NCBI GenBank assembly: GCA_948099385.1
Contig: CANUEZ040000168.1
Location: 8,103,501-8,167,500, forward strand
Length of the DNA: 64,000 nucleotides
Reading direction: 5' to 3'
Origin: Fasciola hepatica
Lineage: Eukaryota > Platyhelminthes > Trematoda > Plagiorchiida > Fasciolidae
Part shown: one piece after another, positions 1 through 12,538 of the stretch
How positions within the stretch are numbered: position 1 is the stretch's first letter
How the letters are laid out: the number at the start of each line of letters is the position of its first letter
Made by a program: the position numbers and the translations under genes
The notes under the pieces: generated by a model
Database searches by the model: none
What the model was told of the DNA's origin: nothing
Seen by the model: only the letters and a program-made list of their open reading frames with translations

Positions 1-2450
1 CTCTGGACAATAAACTATGTTTCTGTCCAAAGAGAAAACAATATTGATCGGAACAGGAATAGAGTAAATCCATAGCTTATTTACCATAATATTTCCTTGT
101 ACTAGTCGCGAAGTGATAAAATGCTGTACCTTTCTGATGTTACCATAACTTCCCATAACTTGCCACCACTAAAGCTTGCTTTTCTGACTATGAGGCGCTC
201 ATCAGGGCTGTTCATCTCTTTTGTCATTTTAGGGAACCTGATAAACTTGACCACCAGAAGCCGGAAGACTGCTTCCTTGTTCTCCTAGGTCTTTTCTGAA
301 CCTGATCTACTCGACCAGAGTTCAACTTCTTCCGAGCTACCAACGTTTGGGCCTAGCTGGCTGATATATTCACATGCGTGCAATCAATCAGCGAATCAAT
401 CAGCCAACAAACAAGTTTGACAATCCATCGACTAACCCGGTTTACTCTCAAGAATCCCGAAGGAAACAATTTTTCTACGGTTCAGTGAATTTCGGGTGCC
501 CTCCGAAAAACTGCGAACACAGTGAGTTCAAATCTAGGCCCACTTCAACAATGAGAATAGTGGTGGGCATTTCGCGACGTGCAACAGTAAAGCCGATTCA
601 AATGAATGATCATTACCTGACCAAGTTTTAGTGGTAGACGATTCAATGCAACCGACCCGAAAAAATTGCGAGTTACGTTCCTTGAGCACCCGCGAATTGC
701 GCTCTGACTAATGCTCGCAAAAGCCGACTATTTTAAGATGTTCCCAAAACTCACAACCTTGAGGAGGGAATTTCACGATCCTGTGCAGTCACTTTGTGTT
801 TCCTCTACAGTACCAAGATATCATACACTACATATTTTATGTGGAAAGTAGACTGAATTAACGTCAGTATTTTTGTCGGATAATTTTGGAAATTATGTTA
901 GCTTTAGCTTTGATACCTATGAAAAGATATACTTTGCCGATGGAAGAATAGTGAAACAAGTGGAAGGTACCAATGGGATCATGGCTGGTTAGCTTCTAAT
1001 GGAAAATTCACGTGTGGCCAAGGCTGCAAACAATGACTTTGTGAGGGCTAAAAGCATTGTTCCCTCATTCTCACAGGCATATATATCGGTCTGTATGGCC
1101 TTCAAGAAAATGGATCTTTTCATTAAACTAAAGAGAATATCTTGAACCACTGGAAACATTCTGGCTCAGAAAGACAAGGGAAGAGAACACGGTTCACACA
1201 TGAACGGCTCTGTTATCATAGTAACACGAAATCAATAGGCCATTCACATTCCTCAAGGAGGTCATGTGATGAAGATAAATGATTTGGAATTCCGTCGAGT
1301 ATCCCGGGTACACGTTATCATCATGCATGGTCTTCAGCTCTTTCTTCAGGTAAACTTAGCTTTGTACATCGAATGCATGTTTACCAGTCGATTGTCATTC
1401 TAACCGTGTCTAGGTATTAGCATCTATTGAACCGTGATATTTCCTCACTCCAGGCTCCTGATTTTACTAATTATTATCTGCTGGCTCTAACTTTCAGCTG
1501 ACTGTTATAAAACGGTTTATTACCTGACAAGTGAAAGGCCAATTATATGATTGTCATTGATTCAATGGAGTAAACAAACACTCCGGTATTTACTGTGAAA
1601 ACTTTCATTCTGGTTCTTACTCAAATTTGCAAACTGTGAGGTTCCTCAATTCGAGACAAGAATTTACAGACCTTAGGTTTTTACAAACCGGGTGAGTATT
1701 GGAATACATAAGGGAAAAGTCATTTGTTCGCTCACCGATTTGCTTGATAATTCTCTCTCTGTTCTGAGGACCTGGAACATACAGATGAAAATTCATACAA
1801 AGAATCAGAAGATGGACTGCTAAAGGTTTCTGGCATGCCACAGATTTAGTGATGGCATAAATTCGATAAAATTGTGAACCCCGTCAATATCCTCGTTTAA
1901 TTTAACTCTAACGAACTCGTACAGAATCAGTCGCATCAAATTTATGCTTGTGCTTTGTGTGCTACGTACCGGCTCAAACGATGCAATGAGGTTATTATTC
2001 CCAGTAAACTTATTGATAGAATCGATAAAGCCGATGACTTCAAAAATTGTCTATTACACACCCCGAGAATGCAAAACATAATAGTTGCTTTTAGGGTGTG
2101 AGTAGTACTTTTGATCGTCGGTGAAGCGTAACGGCTAAGTAAACTTGATCGAATTCACTTGAGTGAAACTGCGTAACTGATCTAGCTTTAGGACTAATTG
2201 AGTGCTCGGGCACAGATTTGCAGTCGAAATATGGTCAGTGAATGCCGTTCACTGTTTAACAAGATGCTTTCTCTTAAAACCCGGGCACCCAAACGGGATT
2301 GCGGCGAATAAAATACCTACAGAATGTACAAGTATTATAGTCCATAAGACGTCCTGGTAAGATGTCATTAACTACTCACTTGTCCTGTAAGTAGTATGCG
2401 TACTCCCCCACGCAAGTATGAAGATGATTGGATGAAGTAGTACGGGGAAG
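1..2450. other. Unassigned sequence, no gene seen
   Basis: No repeat family or domain was recognised here. The longest frame (374-631, plus, 85 codons) is rich in Asn, Gln and Ser, has no recognisable domain, and is the size expected by chance in sequence of this composition. Confidence 0.5.
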
Positions 2451-2864
2451 GCATAACTGATGGGCAAAAATTGGCGAAGCTATTGTTGTGCTTCCGAGAA
2501 GCTTTTTTAGCCGGCTACATACTTACTACTTTTAAACTAATGGCAGCTGTCTTATCATTTTCGAGGTTAGTTATCATCGAATCACATTTATGATTCTACG
2601 GTGAGCTGTTCAACAAGGAGCATCTACCCAAACTCCTGACGCCCAAGTGAAATGTCTGTGATTTCATGAACACTTAGCATTATCTAAATTGCCTGTATAA
2701 TTCGTTCTTGAATAATTGGAACATGTTTCACATAATATTCGAGCGGATTTCCTAAATAGATCATCTAAACACAAAATATCTGAAGATCATCTGTAGGGGT
2801 GTACTATGAACGCAGAATAACGGCTTTCCTACATATTATGGTTCATCACGCAGCGCGAACGTCC

Positions 2865-3035
2865 ATCTCACCATTCAAAGCCACGGAAGCACTGTACAAC
2901 CGTTTCATCACGTTTGTAAGGAGTCATCAGCTACTTTGCACACATGATGAGCCCCCTAACTGGGACTCGAGTCCGGGGTGAACGACTGTGAACCGAACAT
3001 CTTAAATACCAGGCTATACTGGCTAGCTCTCAACA
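2865..3035 (-). mobile_element. HHR-bearing tRNA-like SINE (family D), copy 1
   Basis: On the minus strand, a tRNA-like head with a B-box-like GACTCGAGTCCCAG (about 2955-2975) is followed by a hammerhead-like segment and a tail reading GTGCTTCCGTGG. The same order is seen at 3195-3345, 47870-48010 and 50150-50300. RNA polymerase III SINEs of this build are known in flatworms, and minimal hammerheads are known in flatworm repeats. This copy is heavily mutated and lies head to head with the copy at 3195. No target-site duplication could be fixed. Confidence 0.5.
2889..2936 (-). ncRNA. Degenerate hammerhead ribozyme motif
   Basis: On minus the sequence holds an intact CTGATGA (2924-2930), an intact GAAA (2903-2906), a two-base-pair stem III closed by GGTT, and the 3' stem I strand CAGTGC (2889-2894). 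The 5' stem I strand and stem II no longer pair well. The order matches the type I minimal hammerheads known from flatworm retroelements. It is probably inactive. Confidence 0.5.
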
Positions 3036-3194
3036 ATGCACTAAACGTATACCCTACATGGTATAGCACTCTTACTGAGAAATGGTCCGTCATAGGAGTC
3101 GGTCACCAGGTGGAAAAAGCTCAGCTAGCATTCAAAGCCAGAAGCTGAATGACATTGTATCATATGGAGTATAAGTTCAATAAACCATTGAGAT

Positions 3195-3345
3195 CCATCC
3201 TGGATAGCCTGATGGGCTAGCTACATGACTCGCTATCTTTCGTTCTGCGTCTGAGTCACAGTTGTGGCTCCGTGGGTATGTACCGACGATGATTACTAAC
3301 AAGGATGAAACAGCTCCATAGTGTCTTCATGGTTACCAATCATTT
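3195..3345 (+). mobile_element. HHR-bearing tRNA-like SINE (family D), copy 2
   Basis: It aligns along its length with 50150-50300: the head (GACTCG..., about 3225-3275), then a GATGATTACTAACAAGGATG segment, then a tail containing TTCATGGTT. The core at 3285-3312 keeps GATGA and GAAAC, but stem II and both sides of stem I are eroded. Its head faces the minus-strand copy at 2865-3035, with about 160 bp between them. Confidence 0.5.
3279..3333 (+). ncRNA. Eroded hammerhead-like segment
   Basis: GATGA (3287-3291) and GAAAC (3307-3311) occur in the right order and spacing. The expected GTC cleavage triplet is changed and stem I (GTACCG against TAGTGT) does not pair. It is recognised mainly by alignment with the copy at 50240. 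Confidence 0.35.
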
Positions 3346-5989
3346 GAAGATTATTAGTAGGTTTATCTTGGGAAAGCTGAACAGCTGCTTTTCTGTTTGA
3401 CTTCCTCGTGATCTGTGCCCGTGTGTGTCTAGAATGACGTAACGTTGTGACTCAATTCGGCAGTGTGGAAATCTGATAGTCATTTTCTGATGGAAACTAC
3501 AATGGAAACGAACAGAGACGACAAAGAAGCCAATATTCTCTAATGACCAAGAATCACGGGAGGAGAAGAAGTGACTATTTCCTAAGGAATCCCGAAAGAC
3601 AGACAGCAGACTGCAACAGAACCGTCCGGCTGAGTAGAAAGATGGATTTGGCTACGAGCTTCAGATCAATACGACAATCAGGACCAAAGCAGCTAGAACT
3701 GAGCCCACTACCAAATAGCCTAAATAAGACCGCATGGGACGAGTCGCCTGAAGATCAATCTAGGTAAAATACTGGAGTAATAAGGGCGAACTAAACCGCG
3801 GCCTAAGTTTTTATACTTCTAAATAATCTGTCTAAACTGTTACGGGTTTTGTTACGACATATCACTTCTCTTAACCTGTTTCATTGTCCGTGGACAGTAG
3901 ATGTCGCTAACCAGGAGAGTAATGGCATTTACCATCTAATGGCTTCTAATATTTAGCTTCAAATGAAGTTTCAGAAATACGTGTATGAAGTCATGTATGG
4001 TGGACCAACTTTTGTTCATTGGGTGTATCCCAACTTACTCCAATTTCGTCCGCATTCAGAACTATCCGGTAAAGCGAGAATCTGAATGTCTCCTGGTAAA
4101 CAAATCGACAGACAGAATGAAGCAACAAGGCAGTTGAATGTCTTTATGTGGTACACGAAGGTGAAAGGCAATCTGAATAGGTTTATGCCTGTGAATCAGT
4201 GAAGGAGAAAAAATTAACTTCCTGGTCCTCTGAGACCGAAGCTGATCGAATTTTAAACCAGAAAGCACATCTTTCGACACACGAAATTAAACTTTGTGGC
4301 TGAAGTGTCAACATTCCTTAGTTCATAGAAGGTATATTGAAAATAATGGAGAATATTAATTGATTAGTGAACGAATCTAAGTTATATATATTTTTCTAAT
4401 TCTCTATAATCACATAGGTTCATTAGCTCAACAGGAAGCAAAGTGCCCTAATAAGGATCTGATACACCAGTCGGGCAGTGCACTAAAGAAGTCAAAAATT
4501 ACCGGTGTTTTATATCAGTGTGTGATCGTCTTATCGGAAATCATTGACAGGAGCAATATAGATCCAATGAACTGAACTTAGAGACCTAATCGGAAATTTC
4601 TGTGACTGATCCACATAAGATTTGTTTCACGTGATTACTACACATGGACAGCTTGAGATATTTGCAGTTCTAACCCTATTTATGAAAAACCCGGTGAAAC
4701 GGATAAATAAGGGTTCCAGTCCATTTCAACTGCAATAAAAGATTATAATTTACCTCGTTTTATTTATTATTTGGTAGTACCACATTATTTGAAGGACAAG
4801 TCAGTGCTAATTAGAGGCAGCCGAACAAAGAATTGACCGACAGCGGCCGCGGGGTGTCGAGCTGGAGACCACGAGTTCTGGAGTCTTCCAGGATGGCTGT
4901 TTGACCAATACTGGTTCATAGGATGATCAAGCCATACGATTCTGTGTAAGCATCAGATTTCTTTGTTCCTAAATAAGCAGCAGCTTTAAAAAACTTGTGC
5001 CTATGTAAATTTGCCTCCATAGTAATTATTATTACAACCAAGAACTTCCTTTAGTTAGGTTTAGGTGATTAAAACCACAAAATTTATCGTTAATTTACGG
5101 TTCAATAACACTACTAATTTCCTGGCTGAACCGTAGTTACACAGTTAGTGGAGACTATTTTTGGTGGTGTTTTAGCAGTACTAAAAACAATTTTTCGAGT
5201 TTTTCTCGACGAAAGACCGGTTTATCCCAAGCAACACGTGACACATTTTTGATCGCTGCAGAACTCTCATTGCTTTCAAAAATTGGCAATGATCGTGGCT
5301 CAGGTTGGTGGTTATGAACAGCTTCTGATAGCCCAACTTGGCACTTAGTTCGTCGACGTCTGATCGCTTGAAGAGGTGACCTGCTCGCGGACGAAATCAC
5401 TGCGATTAGTGTTGAAAAGCTTGAAACCTAAAAGCAGAGCTCATCTGTCAGAAGCTTTTGAAAAAACTGAGCTCTGTCTTATGCCTCGCTATCGACACAA
5501 GTAAGGAGAGAATGAATTAAATCACAAGTTTGTTTATCGTTCGCTTCACTTGGATGGAAAATGAGCAGTTCGTTATAAAAATCACAGCCTGATTTTACGC
5601 TAAATGTTGAATAGTGGGTCAGCACTACTGGGTATGGCGAGCGCCAAGTTAGCTGATCATTCACTTCCCAGAGGCAGTTTTTTTCTCTGATACGAATCGG
5701 CTAGACTTCACTAATTAAGTACATGGATAAGACTTGGCTGAAGAAGCTTAGTACAGCTGGTTAAGAAAAAATGAATTGATTCAAACCCAAAATATCACTG
5801 ATCTCCTTGGGATTGAACCCGTAAATGGACGCCAGCCACAGTTTGATGTCGTGCATTCTCTTCCTCTTATTCATCTTCCCCTTCCAACACTCGTCAAAAC
5901 TAATTAACGTCAGTATATAGATGATTTGCAGAAAATTTCCAGTTCACTTGCAAACTGCTGGATTAGATCATACAATTATTAGAAAATTT
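3346..5989. other. Unassigned sequence with one hairpin
   Basis: No gene or named repeat was recognised. A hairpin at 4674-4716 pairs AACCCTATTTAT with ATAAATAAGGGTT around a loop of roughly 18 bases. Short frames at 3543-3767, 4062-4280, 5155-5400 and 5479-5664 show no domain. Confidence 0.4.
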
Positions 5990-6062
5990 AGGTGATGGGA
6001 AATCCACTCGCACTTTTGGGAATCGAACAGATAATCATCCGCTAACCGTGTAGCCGCTCAAA
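5990..6062 (-). repeat. tRNA-like SINE head (degenerate)
   Basis: The minus strand reads GAGCGGCTACACGGTTAGCGG and then, about 20 bases on, GTTCGATTCCC. This A-box/B-box arrangement is typical of a tRNA-derived SINE head. No cloverleaf can be folded, so a working tRNA gene is unlikely. Confidence 0.35.
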
Positions 6063-7839
6063 AAGGGTGACCTATCACGTCACGGTCGATGGGATGTGAG
6101 CAGACCAAGTGATGCTCAACTAGTGTTCCAATGACAAGTGGTAACTGTCTATTTTAATCACTTGACCAGCCCTGTCGGCTATTTCTCAATGAGACGACCA
6201 GCACACGGCTGAGTGAGATTCAGTCGACATTTAGACTTAAATGTAAAATTATTCGGAGCAAGGAGAAGCCACAACGATGCCAGTTATAGAAAAAATCACC
6301 TGCATTTCGGATGCAAGGAATACACTTAGATTTTCCCCTAATAAATTCTACACGTAGAATTTTAAGATAGCGAGAAAATGGATTTTACAGACAGGAAGAC
6401 AGTTGATCTGAAAGAAAAGTCAGACTTGTTCAGTTTCGGCAACGTGTTACCCAAATGTGTTATGTTCGTCATAACTATTTCCCTTTACGAGTATTTGGTT
6501 TGATTTAGCTGAATTTTAGAGACAAACTGCAATACAGTCGTGAATCACGGTTCACTGACAGCCGGAAGTCTTATTTTGCGTTGTATAAACAAAAGTTGTG
6601 GTAAAATTTTGTTGTTTAATGACACAGCTTAGTCGATAAATAAACTTTTACCATAACATTTCACAAGGCGCATCAATTTTTCGATACACTCCGAACCGAT
6701 CTCGGTTCTGGTACATTGAACAAAAGTTGACTTGGCCTCACACCTGAATTCCGTACTTACAGCAGTACTCTAAGTTAACGATTCGTCATCTGATTTATGT
6801 CACTGGCGGTTAATTTGGCACAAGCGTATTTACTCCCTCTATCTCTAACTCCGTATTGATCCGTCTTCCGTTGGCCGATCGATATTCGTTTGTCAATGCA
6901 TCTTCCACATGGTGAACCCTAGTCACTACAGATCTGGTAACTAGTCCAAACAACTGCTGTTTGGAGTGGTATATTCCGTTTTCTGTTCCGTAACCGCCAA
7001 AGATTATGTACGTATACGTATGGCGGATCTGAAAAATACTCTAAAACATGTCAGCCTCGGATATGATCCTAGAAAAATCCCTATGTAGAATATCCGGAGA
7101 CCCCAGCTAGTCCTTGTCATTTTGATAGTTGTATGGAAGCTTTCATTGTTGTATTATTTACCTCATTTTATTATATAATAGTAGTGCAATATTTGGTGAT
7201 CGGGTGGTGGGGGCGGGGTTGCGGCCAATTGGGGAAAGTCACTGGCGGCGGTGGCATCACGGGGATGGAGCTGAATCCCCCACAGTTCGATGACTTATAC
7301 CATCCAAATGGGGTCAATAAATATTGAGTGTAATCGACACGCTCGCCAGTTCGTGGCAAAGCTCGTTTCCGAACTGTTCCCACTATTGGTCAGACCTATC
7401 ACACTCGGCAGATGATCAGCCCAAATTAAGCGATCAGTCTATGAACATTTATAACCGAACTCCTCACCCGACCCAAAATATTTTCGAACACATCGTCTCC
7501 GAACCATAAGCCATCAACATTCGCTCCCCCGTACAATTGCTCTTTGAGTTATATAATGTACTGTAACTGGTTGATAGATGAACGACTGGAAGGAAGCATG
7601 ATCATTAAATTGTTATTCTTCCAAAAGCTTTCTTCTTTCATCTTTGACTGAGAAAAAGGTGGACAATTTCCTATTATTCTACTTTCTAATACCAGGACTG
7701 TGTGGAAGGTTCCGGTTGAGGAGGATACAATGTGAATGACCGGATTATGTAATAGGTGATAATTAGCTTACGTCACCGCTAAGCCCGACTGTGTAACACA
7801 GTTGACTGTCGGCCATGGAAGCTGGAATGCTTGGACTAA
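6063..7839. other. Unassigned sequence with a G-rich patch
   Basis: No gene was recognised. At 7202-7234 the plus strand has four runs of four or more G, or near-runs, within about 33 bases, lying in overlapping frames at 7133-7383. The Pro- and Gly-rich translations come from base composition, not from a domain. Confidence 0.4.
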
Positions 7840-8560
7840 TTTTCACTGCGTGCAAAGCTCAGGCTCAGAGGGGCGGATGACGAATACTTCAGCAGTTGCT
7901 AGTATCCGGAGCCTAATTGTTCTTGACACGCGTTCTGTGACCCAGTAGACGACTTTGAAGGCGGACTGGATGTCGATTGAATGTCCAGTTTCTACCACGA
8001 GCGTAACGATTGAACTTGACACTACTCCATTGCCTCTGTGTGTAAGCCATCGTGGGTGATGTTCCTTAATGCGTTTTGATAGCTGTCTTGCCGTTCGACC
8101 TACGTAAGTAGCACCACAGGTGCACCTGAATTGGTAGATGATCTTGGATGACGTCAAAAAGGGCAGTTTATTTTTATTTTCCCATCGGATTATTGGTGAC
8201 GTGAAAAACACACATCTGATCTTGGCGGCATTGAAAGTGGACTTCACCGTAGCATTCAAAATTTTACTGACTCTACCGGCTACGATATCTCCCTTTAAAG
8301 GGAGTTGGATGGATAGTACTTTCTTTTTCGTCTGTGGTATTCTCACTGGTTTTTTTCCTTTCAGTCCAATTTCTTTGGATAAATTTCTCAGGATAACCAT
8401 TGCTGAGCAGCGATTTTTTATTTGCGGTACCTGGACCTCCAGTGTCTGTGGTGCAGATATGTTTCGCCCTATGTAGAGTACAGAGCATCAGGCGGCGTTT
8501 GTAACCAAGTGTCAAAACTGCGAAAATTTGTCTACTGGCCTTTTCAGGTCGCCTTCCCAT
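7840..8560 (-). pseudogene. Penelope-like element, 3' pol fragment with GIY-YIG endonuclease
   Basis: Two overlapping minus frames (8560-8273 and 8400-7843) carry the end of a PLE polyprotein. The first holds a GYKRRLMLCTLHRAKHICT stretch and SNGYPEKFIQRN, seen upstream of the endonuclease in PLEs. The second holds LPLKGDIV, NAAKIRCVFFTSP and then a GIY-YIG-type segment, IIYQFRCTCGATYVGRTARQ, followed by RIKEHHPRWL and, near the end, RILATAE and PELCTQ. Both frames are needed, so at least one frameshift lies near 8300-8370. In PLEs the reverse transcriptase and this nuclease copy and insert the element. The reverse transcriptase is missing here, so this is a 5'-truncated relic. It is the best preserved PLE piece in the window. 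Confidence 0.85.
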
Positions 8561-9090
8561 ACATCTTCATATAAATGTGATTGTAATGGCTTGAGTATGA
8601 AATCACCGAAAGTATATGTTCGCCTACCACTTGTGTTCTTATTACTAAGATGGGCTTATTCCGCAGTCGGATACTAATTTCTTTCAAAAGCTTGATAAAA
8701 GCTGATCAAAGAATTCTATTTTCCTGGGAGTTACTACCAAATAAGCTACCGCTGAATCTGTTGAATAATATATTAGGCGAAATTCTGCGTATTCAGTGCC
8801 TCAAGTGAAGACGGTTCAGCCGTGATACACTCAAGAAGCTCTTCACTGACGGTATTTTTGACGAGTTTCTGATAATACTACCAAGAAGTCTTACCAAAGA
8901 ACAAGTGGACCTGTAGATGTTTCACCATGTTTCACTCACCTATTTGGGAATGAAGCTGATTTCCAATATATTGATTGTCTCTCCTTGGACATTCTTCAGG
9001 GATACCGTGTTGGAGTCAGGTTCATGAAACCAATAGACAGAGTAAGGCAATGAATGATGACGAACACGGTTGCAAATAATAATGGTAATA
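8561..9090. other. Unassigned flank of the PLE fragment
   Basis: Bases upstream of the PLE piece show no further PLE motif; the truncation point is near 8560. Nothing else was recognised before the AAT microsatellite. Confidence 0.4.
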
Positions 9091-9092
9091 AC

Positions 9093-9150
<58 letters not shown>

Positions 9151-9151
9151 T
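9091..9151. repeat. (AAT)n microsatellite
   Basis: About 20 uninterrupted AAT/ATA units, preceded by a few imperfect units from 9075. Confidence 0.95.
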
Positions 9152-12100
9152 AACCTCAAGGCGTTTTTAGTAAATCAAGGGGATGTAATAAAATAAAGAG
9201 TGAACGTAAAGAGACACTGTTTTTGCATCTACCTCAGTTTTTGCCACTTGTATTGTTCTAATATATTCATCACTTCTCCAACCCACTAAAATCAGTCCAC
9301 TTAAAGTGGTCACTCAGAGTACATTATTTAAAAGTCACCACCAAACTTAGCCTGGCCAACTCCTCAACTCACGTGATTTGTGTACTTTTTATAGCCCCCT
9401 ATGTCACGTGAGGAGCAGGGGCATGAAAACAACTTTCCTCTGGATTTCATGGGTATGAGATTTAACGAATAAATTGCTAAGATGGTGGCTGACGTTGCGG
9501 ATGAGCCTAAAAGGACCATTGAAAAAGGTCTACCATAAATAGGCCCAGGTCACAGTGAAAGTAGTCTAGGAGAATTCATTCATTCGTCGATTGACTGACT
9601 GAGTGATTGACTACCTAATAAAGTCCATGTTTCTTGCATAATAATGTAAAAAAATTGTCGGATTGCGGTATGTTGTTCCGGCTTGGTTTGATTTTACGAA
9701 CTCATTGTATTTCAGGGCGCATCAGTGCGAGCTTCTTTGCGTAAATGTGCTACAAATTTTCGGTCTTATCTAAACAGTATATAGAGTGGTGTTATAAAGA
9801 CGTTTTCTTCTTGAGTCTGCGTATGAATGTAATGAAAAATGCACATTCCATCACTACTTTGGCTCAGTGCATTATCGTGAAAAACCGGCATCGATGAGAC
9901 TGAAAAGTATTGTTAAATGAACATAAGGTTGTTGGTGTGTTTCCAAGTCAAGCGAAAGCCATCAAGGATCACTTGCGAGGGTGAGGTCTGAAAGTCGTGC
10001 CTTGCTCAAGCTCAAAGGTTGTAAACTTTTTATCTTAAACTGCCCCCGGCCAATCTTATGCGTATGAAAGATGAGTGCCTGACGGCTTCGGATAAAACTC
10101 GGGCAACAGGTTGCTGATGAACCAGAGAACATTTGCTGAGCCAATGGTTTCTTGGTTGAAGCCCAATTACTGGATGGCGTATTCCAATTTTCGCATTCTG
10201 GCTTCCCCCGGGATCCTGTGAGGATGTCAGTGTGTTTGTCGCTGACCGATTTCTGCGTAAGCTTAGCTGACTAATTTAGGCAGACAATAGCCAAAGCACG
10301 ATCTAGTCCGGGTCCGGTGTATTACCCGAACTTCGGGAGGTTAGGTGCTCGGTTAGCATTATTTAAGGTCAACAACAGCATCAACAACGTTTTACGTTAA
10401 CGGCTTCTACTACTAATCTGGACACGTGTCGCGTATCTTCTGATAGATCTCATTGTTCTAATTCATTCGTTGTGACCGGCTGATTGGTACAGGCGACCTG
10501 ACAGAAAATGTGAAAATCATGGTCAGCGGTCTTGACGATGTAGAGGCCGATTTGGACATGATGTGCACGCAGTCTTTCTGCACAAATGTCGAGAATTATA
10601 TTGACCTGAACTTTCGCCGATACGATCGATAACCTAATTGTGGATCACCTCTTCATCTGTGCCGCGCACTTCACTAGCGCTAACCTTTGATATGGTTCTG
10701 CTATCAAACGGTCACTTTTGGCGTAACCACCAAACAATATTGCCGCGGTCCAGCTGTTCTCTAGACTACAAAATGGAAATAAGGTAGCAAATGGGAAAAA
10801 ATACTTACCGGTAAAATCTGCCTCGGACCCTAAGCAGTAACCTATTTGGGAAGAAAGAACTCTTTGTCACAATCAGCTGAAAAAGATTCGCAACAATTTA
10901 AAAGATACGAGTAGACATCTGACGCTGGGGAATGAGTTAATCCATTTTAATACCGGTATTGACATCGCGGTACATTTTATGGTAAGAATTGAAGTGGTAC
11001 CCGAAAGCGATTCGTTGCTAGCTGAATTTGAATACCATTCATTTAATAGCAGTCAAAGATTTAACGTAACGATTTGTTTTTTTAAACTGGCAAGCCACCG
11101 TTATTAGAACCTTTCCAAAAACACGGCTTTCTTCTCTTTTGTGCACGAAACTCCCGTCTGCCCTTCGTAAAAAGATGCGCACGAATCATTTTTAGCATGA
11201 TATTTCAGTAGTATGAAAGAGGAACTCCACAGATTCTTGTTCCTTGTCGTACGATGTGAAAAGGACTGTTTTTTGTTAACCTGTAGATTGCTTGTGGTAG
11301 CTTTATTTCCCGTGATCAAAGCCAAAATCTTTGAGATAATTAATTTCGATGGATGTACAGGGAATTTCTACCAAAGTTAGTCATGAAGCAATTTTAAAGT
11401 AGTGAGCGCCATGGGACAGAGAGATCTGGAAAACAGAATTTCTCGTGGGACTTCGTAGTTCGGCCGATAGAACGTAGGAAAATGATATCATGGTTTTATA
11501 TTTTTTCACTTTCAGGAGCTACTTCGTGACCAGTCAGAAAATGCCTAAGGGGAACTGATCAAAGTTGTCTGGGCTCGAGACCCTAGACTACATTGTATCA
11601 AGCACCCTGGGATGCTTATTTAACTACATCAGGTTCGTTGAACCCAATCCCACCAAAGCCTTAATAGCTATAACTTAAATTACTTAAATATTTGAATTAT
11701 ATATATATATATATATATACATCTAATGTATATTGCTTAATTATTTCCAATGGGAAGAATAGAACACGTCAAAAAGTACTTGGTTGCTCGAACACTTCAA
11801 CAACGAGAGAAGGATGACACACTAATTTTGTTTTTCAAATCTTTATTCATTTGTCCTTTTGTACAAAACTCAGATAAACGAATTAACGCCGCTGAAAATT
11901 CGCTAGGAAGGATCTATCACCCATTAGTTTTACTGCGCATGAAAATGGCTTCCGCATAAAGCAAACCATTTTGTAGCAAAGTTTTTCATGGGATTAAACG
12001 TACAGGAACGACCCGCGACCTAATTCAAATGAGTCCGACAATCTAATTTCAGTCGGAAACATGCTGAACATTGCAAAATATGGGCGATCTCAAGTCCCAT

Positions 12101-12293
12101 GGTAGATAGAAATTACTTTTCAATAAGAGTAATAAAAATTTGTTAAGATTTGTGTAGAATATTTAAGTAACCAGTACTCAATCCCTTCCTGATCGTGATC
12201 GGTTGTTTTCGCTCTTACGAAGTCCTAAGATGTCCCAGAAACCCCTAACTTTGAATTTCTCAAAGGAACACTGTACGATTTTGAAGACTTTCA
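9152..12293. other. Unassigned sequence
   Basis: No domain was recognised in short frames such as 9962-10144, 11104-11325 and 11750-11959. The only structure seen is the AT run at 11698-11719. Confidence 0.4.
11698..11719. repeat. (AT)11 microsatellite
   Basis: Uninterrupted alternating A and T. Confidence 0.95.
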
Positions 12294-12538
12294 GTTTCAG
12301 TGATTCGTAATCACGCCATTACATCACATTTTGTATGAACAGTGTTAGGTGAATAGAACAGAAATCAAGATAAGGCGTTGAGTCAAAATTTAAGTGGGGA
12401 AGGTCATGCATGTGACATTTGATCCCCTCTCCCCCACTTAAATTTTGACTCATCGCCTTATCTTGATTTCTGTTCTGTTCACTTAACACTGTTCATATAA
12501 AATGTGATGCAATGGTATGATTACGAATCACTGAAAAC
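12294..12538. mobile_element. Foldback (hairpin) MITE-like element
   Basis: Two arms of about 108 bp (12294-12401 and 12430-12538) are reverse complements with roughly ten mismatches by eye, around a spacer of about 28 bp. The outer ends read TTTCAGTGATTCGTAATCA and its complement. A half copy of the right arm and its flank lies at 38145-38225. Non-autonomous foldback DNA elements have this shape; the superfamily cannot be told because no clear target-site duplication is seen. Confidence 0.75.

Noticed and set aside
4420..4485. tRNA-Ile-like stretch TTAGCTCAACAGG ... CTAATAA
   Set aside because: No B box and no pairing acceptor or T arm.
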